From the NCBI RefSeq assembly GCF_022836935.1, contig NZ_CP083239.1:1677501-1741500 (forward strand): a stretch of DNA of 64,000 nt, written 5' to 3'. A program made the position numbers and the translations under genes. The notes below the pieces were generated by a model. The model was given only the letters and a program-made list of their open reading frames with translations. It was not told the origin of the DNA and searched no databases. The stretch comes from Ancylobacter polymorphus (lineage in GTDB: Bacteria > Pseudomonadota > Alphaproteobacteria > Rhizobiales > Xanthobacteraceae). Of the stretch, positions 60,155 through 64,000 are shown piece after piece. Positions within the stretch are counted from its first letter, which is position 1, and each line of letters begins with the position of its first letter.

Positions 60155-60663
60155 GCGCGCACTCCCGAAACCGTGCGGCCGAGGCGCTGGCGCAGAAGGC
60201 TGGGGCGCTGGTCGGTGGCCGGCTGATAGAACACGGTGTAGCGGTGGGTGGCCTCGTCAAACGCTTCGGCGTCGGCCTCCTTCACCGCGTCGATCTGGTC
60301 GAAACCGGAGCGCTCCATCAGCAGGAACTGGTCGCGCAGCACATTGCCGATGGCGCGCAGCGGACCCTTCCAGCCCAGCCGCTCGCGCAGCAGGCGGGCC
60401 TGGCTATAGGCGCGCCCGTCGCGGAAGGTGGGGAAGTTCAGCGCGATGAGCGAGAGCTGGCCGAGATAGGGTTCGATCTCGGCGATCGGCCGGTTGTTGG
60501 GCCAGATCACGCCGACCGGCGCCTGCCGTCCCTTCAGCGTCTCCGCCTCTTTCAGGAAGCGGTCGATGCCGATGAGCACCGCCACGCCTTCGGGCAGCGC
60601 TTCTTCGTCGGGCACGCGGAGATAGGCGTCAGCGACGATCTCGCCCTTTTCAATGAGAGGCAT
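60151..60663 (-). CDS. DUF934 family protein
   Basis: The 170-residue protein matches DUF934, always found between cysI and cysH in alphaproteobacteria. It has FPTFRDGRAYSQARLLRERLGWKGPLRAIG and RDQFLLMERSGFDQ. Its biochemical function is not established; the position suggests a role in sulfite reduction. The ATG at 60663 overlaps the last 14 bases of cysI. A longer frame to 60762 is inside cysI. Confidence 0.92.
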   Translation of the reverse strand: MPLIEKGEIVADAYLRVPDEEALPEGVAVLIGIDRFLKEAETLKGRQAPVGVIWPNNRPIAEIEPYLGQLSLIALNFPTFRDGRAYSQARLLRERLGWKGPLRAIGNVLRDQFLLMERSGFDQIDAVKEADAEAFDEATHRYTVFYQPATDQRPSLLRQRLGRTVSGVRA

Positions 60664-62305
60664 AGACGCGCTCCTTGAAGGGCTCGACGCCGAGGCGGGC
60701 GACCGTGTCGATGAACAGTTCCTGCGGACCGGCGCGCAGCTCCAGATAGGTGTCGACCACATCCTCGATCAGGCCCGGCACCTGCTCATAGGACACCGCC
60801 GGCCCCAGCAGCGTGCCGAGCTGGGCATGCTCGTCGGCCCGCCCGCCCAGCGTGATCTGGTAGAATTCCTGGCCGTTCTTCTCCACGCCGAGAATGCCGA
60901 TATGGCCGACATGGTGGTGGCCGCAGGCATTGATGCAGCCGGAGATGTTGATGTGCAGCCGGCCGACGCCGCGCGCCCGGTCGAGATCGGAAAAGCGCTT
61001 GGCGATTTCCTGCGCCACCGGAATGGCGCGGGCATTGGCCAGCGCGCAGTAATCAAGGCCGGGGCAGGCGATGATGTCGTTGACGAGGTTCACATTCGGC
61101 GTGGCGAGGCCGGCGGCGTCGAGCGCGGCCCACAGCGCCGGCAGGTCCTTTTGCGCCACATGCGGCAGGCAGAGATTCTGCTCATGGCCGACGCGGATCT
61201 CGCTAGAGCCGTAGCGCTCGGCGAGGTCGGCGACCACGTCCATCTGGTCGGCGGTCGCATCGCCCGGAGGGGCGCCGACCGGCTTGAGCGAGATGGTGAC
61301 GATGGAATAGCCCGGCACCTTGTGCGCCTGCACGGAATTGCGGTGCCAGGTGGAAAAGCGTGCGTCCTTCAGCGCCTCGGTGAGAACAGCCGGCTCATTT
61401 TCCAGCGGAGCGAAGGCGGGATAGATGAAGCGGGCGCGGATATCGGCGATCATCTCATCGGTGAGATGCAGCGCGCCGTCGCGGATCGCCGCCCATTCCG
61501 CCTCGACCGCCTTGGAGAATTCTTCGGCGCCGATCTCGTGCACCAGGATCTTGATGCGCGCCTTGTAGATGTTGTCGCGGCGCCCGTACTGATTGTAAAC
61601 GCGCATGATCGCTTCGATGTAGCTCAGCAGCTCGCGCGCCGGCAGGAAATCGCGGATTGATTTGCCGACGAAGGGCGTGCGGCCGAGCCCGCCGCCGACC
61701 AGCACCTCGAAACCGAGTTCGCCGGCGTCGTTGCGGTGCAGGCGCAGGCCGACATCGTGCACCTTGATCGCCGCGCGGTCATGCCCGGCGGCGGTGATGG
61801 CGATCTTGAACTTGCGCGGGAGGTAGGTGAATTCCGGGTGCAGCGTGGAGTACTGGCGCAGGATTTCCGCCCAGATGCGCGGGTCGTCGCATTCTTCCGG
61901 CGTCGCGGCGGCCCACTGGTCGGTGGTGACGTTGCGGATGCAGTTGCCCGAGGTCTGGATGCCGTGGACGCCGACTTCCGCCAGCGCGGCCATGGCCTCG
62001 GGGAGTTCTTCCAGCTTGATCCAGTTGAACTGGATGTTCTGCCGCGTGGTGAAATGGCCATAGCCGCGATCATAGACGCGCGCGACATGGGCCATGCGGC
62101 GCAGCTGGGCGGCGCTGAGCGTGCCATAGGGAATGGCGATCCGCAGCATATAGGCATGCAACTGGAGATAGACGCCGTTCATCAGCCGCAGCGGCTTGAA
62201 CTCGTCTTCCGACAGCGCGCCCGAGAGGCGGCGGCCGACCTGGTCGCGGAACTCGGCGACACGTTCGGCCAGAAAGGCGCGGTCGAATTCGTCATAGGCA
62301 TACAT
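60650..62305 (-). CDS. cysI: Nitrite/sulfite reductase (CysI)
   Basis: The enzyme reduces sulfite to sulfide with siroheme and a 4Fe-4S cluster. The 551-residue protein has two ferredoxin-like half-domains. The cluster/siroheme ligands are in CPGLDYC (near 420) and CINACGHHH (near 460). The N-terminus (MYAYDEFDRAFLAERVAEFRDQV) is standard. It lies 20 bases after DUF2849 and overlaps DUF934, so the set DUF2849-cysI-DUF934-cysH is one operon. Confidence 0.95.
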   Translation of the reverse strand: MYAYDEFDRAFLAERVAEFRDQVGRRLSGALSEDEFKPLRLMNGVYLQLHAYMLRIAIPYGTLSAAQLRRMAHVARVYDRGYGHFTTRQNIQFNWIKLEELPEAMAALAEVGVHGIQTSGNCIRNVTTDQWAAATPEECDDPRIWAEILRQYSTLHPEFTYLPRKFKIAITAAGHDRAAIKVHDVGLRLHRNDAGELGFEVLVGGGLGRTPFVGKSIRDFLPARELLSYIEAIMRVYNQYGRRDNIYKARIKILVHEIGAEEFSKAVEAEWAAIRDGALHLTDEMIADIRARFIYPAFAPLENEPAVLTEALKDARFSTWHRNSVQAHKVPGYSIVTISLKPVGAPPGDATADQMDVVADLAERYGSSEIRVGHEQNLCLPHVAQKDLPALWAALDAAGLATPNVNLVNDIIACPGLDYCALANARAIPVAQEIAKRFSDLDRARGVGRLHINISGCINACGHHHVGHIGILGVEKNGQEFYQITLGGRADEHAQLGTLLGPAVSYEQVPGLIEDVVDTYLELRAGPQELFIDTVARLGVEPFKERVYASH

Positions 62306-62325
62306 GGGGCGGCCTTAGGCGTCGT

Positions 62326-62634
62326 TCACTGGGGCAGTTCGAAGGTCGGACCGGCGACGCGGATGCGCTCGCGCAGATTGCCGGGGCCGATGGTGCCCTG
62401 GTCATCCACGGTAACCGGGGCGACATAAGGGCCGACCGCGTCGAGATCGCGCTTACCGGCTTCCGCCAGCAGGGCGATGGCATCGTCGGCGGTGGTGACG
62501 ATGGCCGCATCCGCCAGCTCTACCGACCAGCCGCCGTCGCGCGTGCGCCACACCACGGCGCCGTCGGTGAGACGGTTGGCGGTGACGGCGACGGGTCCGT
62601 TGACCTTCAGTTTTTGCTGCTGCGGCGCGGCCAT
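62326..62634 (-). CDS. DUF2849 family protein
   Basis: The 102-residue protein has the DUF2849 pattern: KLKVNGPVAVTANRLTDGAVVWRTRDGGW followed by a short alpha/beta part. It is known as a small partner of cysI in Rhizobiales (from memory). The ATG at 62634 has GAGGA 9 bases upstream; ATG 62649 is less well placed. It is the first gene of the operon in this window. cysG, which usually precedes it, is absent. Confidence 0.9.
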   Translation of the reverse strand: MAAPQQQKLKVNGPVAVTANRLTDGAVVWRTRDGGWSVELADAAIVTTADDAIALLAEAGKRDLDAVGPYVAPVTVDDQGTIGPGNLRERIRVAGPTFELPQ

Positions 62635-62654
62635 GCGCGAAATCCTCATCTCAT

Positions 62655-62730
62655 TGGGGCAATTTTCTATCACACCAATTTAGAACGTACAAAAGAAATA
62701 TATGCACAAAAATGACGTGTAATTATCCGC
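62655..62730 (-). promoter_or_regulatory. AT-rich promoter region of the cys reduction operon
   Basis: This stretch is strikingly AT-rich in a GC-rich region and lies just upstream of DUF2849. On the minus strand TTGTAC is followed after 17 bases by TAGAAA, a weak promoter match. TTCTA and TAGAA form inverted arms that include the -10, similar in place to the operator upstream of sbp. Confidence 0.4.
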
Positions 62731-62785
62731 CTCCCCTCCTCACGGCATGCGCCTCCGGCGTGAAGGAGAGGTTAAGCCCGCCCGG

Positions 62786-63553
62786 TTACGCCCATATGGC
62801 GATGGGCAGCCCCTCGGAGTCGCGCTCCGGCGGGGAGGGGAAGCTCGTCGCCTCGCCCCGGGCGATACGCCCTGCCGTCCATGCGGCGGCGCAGGCGTCG
62901 ATGAGATCGTCCTCGCCGACGCGAAGCTCCCGCGCCTTGAGAGGCGACAGAATTTCCGGCGCGAAGCCGGCCGCTTCGAGCAGCCGTCGGCGCAGCTCCA
63001 GCCCCGGCGCGGCGGCGATGCCCTTCACTTTCTTGGGCAGGTCGAGCTCACGCTTGTTCATCGCCCAGAAGCTCACTTCCGGGTGGCATTCGAAGACCTT
63101 TTCCCGCGCCGCCGGCGTGGCGCGCAGCCAGCGGTCGAGTTCGACGATGCGGGGAAAGAGCGCGAAGCCCTGTCGCGACACCTTGCGCGGCGGTGTCGAG
63201 GTGGCGAGTGCCACCGCGCAGGCGTGGCGATAGCGCGCCGCTTCCGGGACGCTGTCGTCCACGCTCGCATAAACCGCCGCCCGAGAGGGCATGGAGAACA
63301 CGCTCGACTGACGCTGCCCCAGCTTCGGCCGCACCAGCCGCTCGGGCGCGCGGCCATTGGTCTCGATCCGTTCGGGCAGCCCGATCGGCATGTCCACGGC
63401 GACGATGTGCGGCGCCAGCGGGCGCTCGAACAGTTCGGCGATCGCCCGGAGCCGGGTGGCGTGTGCGGAACCATCCGGCTCGACGATCACCGCCACCCAG
63501 CCGCCCTTGCCGTCGCCGCGATCCTTGCAGCCATCCACGCCCGCCACGCGCAT
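62786..63553 (-). CDS. DUF429 family protein
   Basis: The 255-residue protein has the RNase H-like core of DUF429: AGVDGCKDRGDGKGGWVAVIVEPDG (residues 4-28), VDMPIGLPE and the acidic EDDLIDACAAAW near the C-terminus. The conserved acidic residues fit a nuclease-like fold, but function is untested. The start ATG at 63553 is the only sensible one. The next gene ends 10 bases upstream on the same strand. Confidence 0.88.
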   Translation of the reverse strand: MRVAGVDGCKDRGDGKGGWVAVIVEPDGSAHATRLRAIAELFERPLAPHIVAVDMPIGLPERIETNGRAPERLVRPKLGQRQSSVFSMPSRAAVYASVDDSVPEAARYRHACAVALATSTPPRKVSRQGFALFPRIVELDRWLRATPAAREKVFECHPEVSFWAMNKRELDLPKKVKGIAAAPGLELRRRLLEAAGFAPEILSPLKARELRVGEDDLIDACAAAWTAGRIARGEATSFPSPPERDSEGLPIAIWA

Positions 63554-63563
63554 GTTCGCCCCC

Positions 63564-64000
63564 TCAAATAATGTTCAGCTCCGCATGCGGGCGCCCGGCC
63601 GCGATGCGTTCATAGGAGAACACGTCGAGATCGAGCGAGACGGAGCGGCCCTGCACCAGCCATTCGGCGATGGCGCGGCCGGCGGCGGGGGCCTGCTGCA
63701 GGCCGTGGCCGGAAAAGCCGTTCATGAAGTAGAAATTGCCCACCTCCGGGTGCGGGCCGATCACCGCATTGTGGTCCAAGAGGTTCATCTCGTAATGCCC
63801 GGCCCAGGCACGCACCACCTTCAGCTCTTCCATCGCCGGGATGCGGTGGGCGAGGTTCGGCCAGATGCTCTCCTCGAAGATCGACCAGTCGACTTCGAAA
63901 TCACCGTCCGCGTCGGGGTCGTTGTCTTCCGCAGGCGGCGCGCCGCAGATCTGGTAGGCGCCTTCGGGCCGGATATAGAAGCCCGAGGGGTCGACCAGCA
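63564..64000 (-). CDS. FAD-dependent oxidoreductase (DAO family), C-terminal part
   Basis: The frame runs off the window end. The last 145 residues include VDPSGFYIRPEGAYQICGA, AWAGHYEMN and FYFMNGFSGHGLQQAPAAGRAIAEWLVQG, which are the C-terminal FAD-binding features of DAO-type (sarcosine-oxidase or D-amino-acid-dehydrogenase-like) enzymes. The start lies outside the window. The specific substrate cannot be judged. Confidence 0.85.
   Translation of the reverse strand, partial: LVDPSGFYIRPEGAYQICGAPPAEDNDPDADGDFEVDWSIFEESIWPNLAHRIPAMEELKVVRAWAGHYEMNLLDHNAVIGPHPEVGNFYFMNGFSGHGLQQAPAAGRAIAEWLVQGRSVSLDLDVFSYERIAAGRPHAELNII

Overview
The window is about 64 kb of a GC-rich alphaproteobacterial chromosome. 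The gene content points to Hyphomicrobiales (Rhizobiales), possibly Xanthobacteraceae; the family is an inference, because there is no rRNA here to place it. Supporting signs are the CysI-DUF934-CysH sulfite/sulfate reduction module with DUF2849, the sucA-sucB-lpdA cluster near mdh and zapE, the YggT-DUF167 pair, and short palindromic repeats of a type common in this order. Nearly all genes are intact, codon use looks uniform, and there is no prophage, insertion sequence or CRISPR array. This is mostly core genome.

Layout. 1-4.9 kb: the end of an M50/CBS protease, two small orphan proteins, typA behind an unusual hairpin leader, an acetyltransferase, a tandem palindromic repeat and yggT-yggU. 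5.1-7.7 kb: tRNA-Ala(CGC) and a solitary methyltransferase/rhamnan-synthesis-F fusion. 8-12.5 kb: an unknown membrane protein paired with a ClpP-like periplasmic protease, then lemA and two TPM-domain proteins. 12.5-21 kb: YihY, UDP-glucose dehydrogenase, DsbB, HNH nuclease, serine hydrolase, M23 endopeptidase and a PHB-depolymerase-like esterase. 21.2-24.6 kb: sdhCDAB. 24.7-33 kb: LysE exporter, GluQ-RS, a benzoylformate-decarboxylase-like ThDP enzyme, a spermidine-synthase-like protein, DUF2161 (apparent CTG start), a periplasmic GDPD, an AEC transporter with a small partner, and a second DsbB-like protein with a 51-aa membrane peptide. 33-37 kb: priA, xerC, a VOC protein and a 40-aa secreted peptide. 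37-46.5 kb: lpdA, sucB, sucA, mdh, DUF1003 and zapE. 46.7-55.8 kb: trypsin-like protease, acetyltransferase, DUF3772/MscS channel, CAP lipoprotein, CobW-type GTPase, D,D-carboxypeptidase, HisE-like protein and a DedA-type protein. 55.8-62.7 kb: sulfate uptake (sbp-cysT-cysW) and sulfate/sulfite reduction (DUF2849-cysI-DUF934-cysH), separated by a repeat block. The end holds DUF429 and part of an FAD oxidoreductase.

How the genes work together. The strongest theme is central respiration: succinate dehydrogenase, 2-oxoglutarate dehydrogenase E1/E2/E3 and malate dehydrogenase, although sucCD is not in the cluster. The second is assimilatory sulfur metabolism: ABC import of sulfate, then reduction to sulfide. 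It lacks the usual cysA, cysG and cysDN here. The third is envelope upkeep: two DsbB-type proteins, M23 and D,D-carboxypeptidase enzymes, MscS, LemA/TPM and periplasmic proteases.

No clear-cut new defence or mobile system was found. The most worthwhile leads are small or regulatory: the hairpin leader of typA, the CTG-started DUF2161 gene, the duplicated [13 protein letters not shown] protein, the membrane-protein/ClpP-like pair, the DsbB-like/micropeptide pair, and two families of palindromic repeats.
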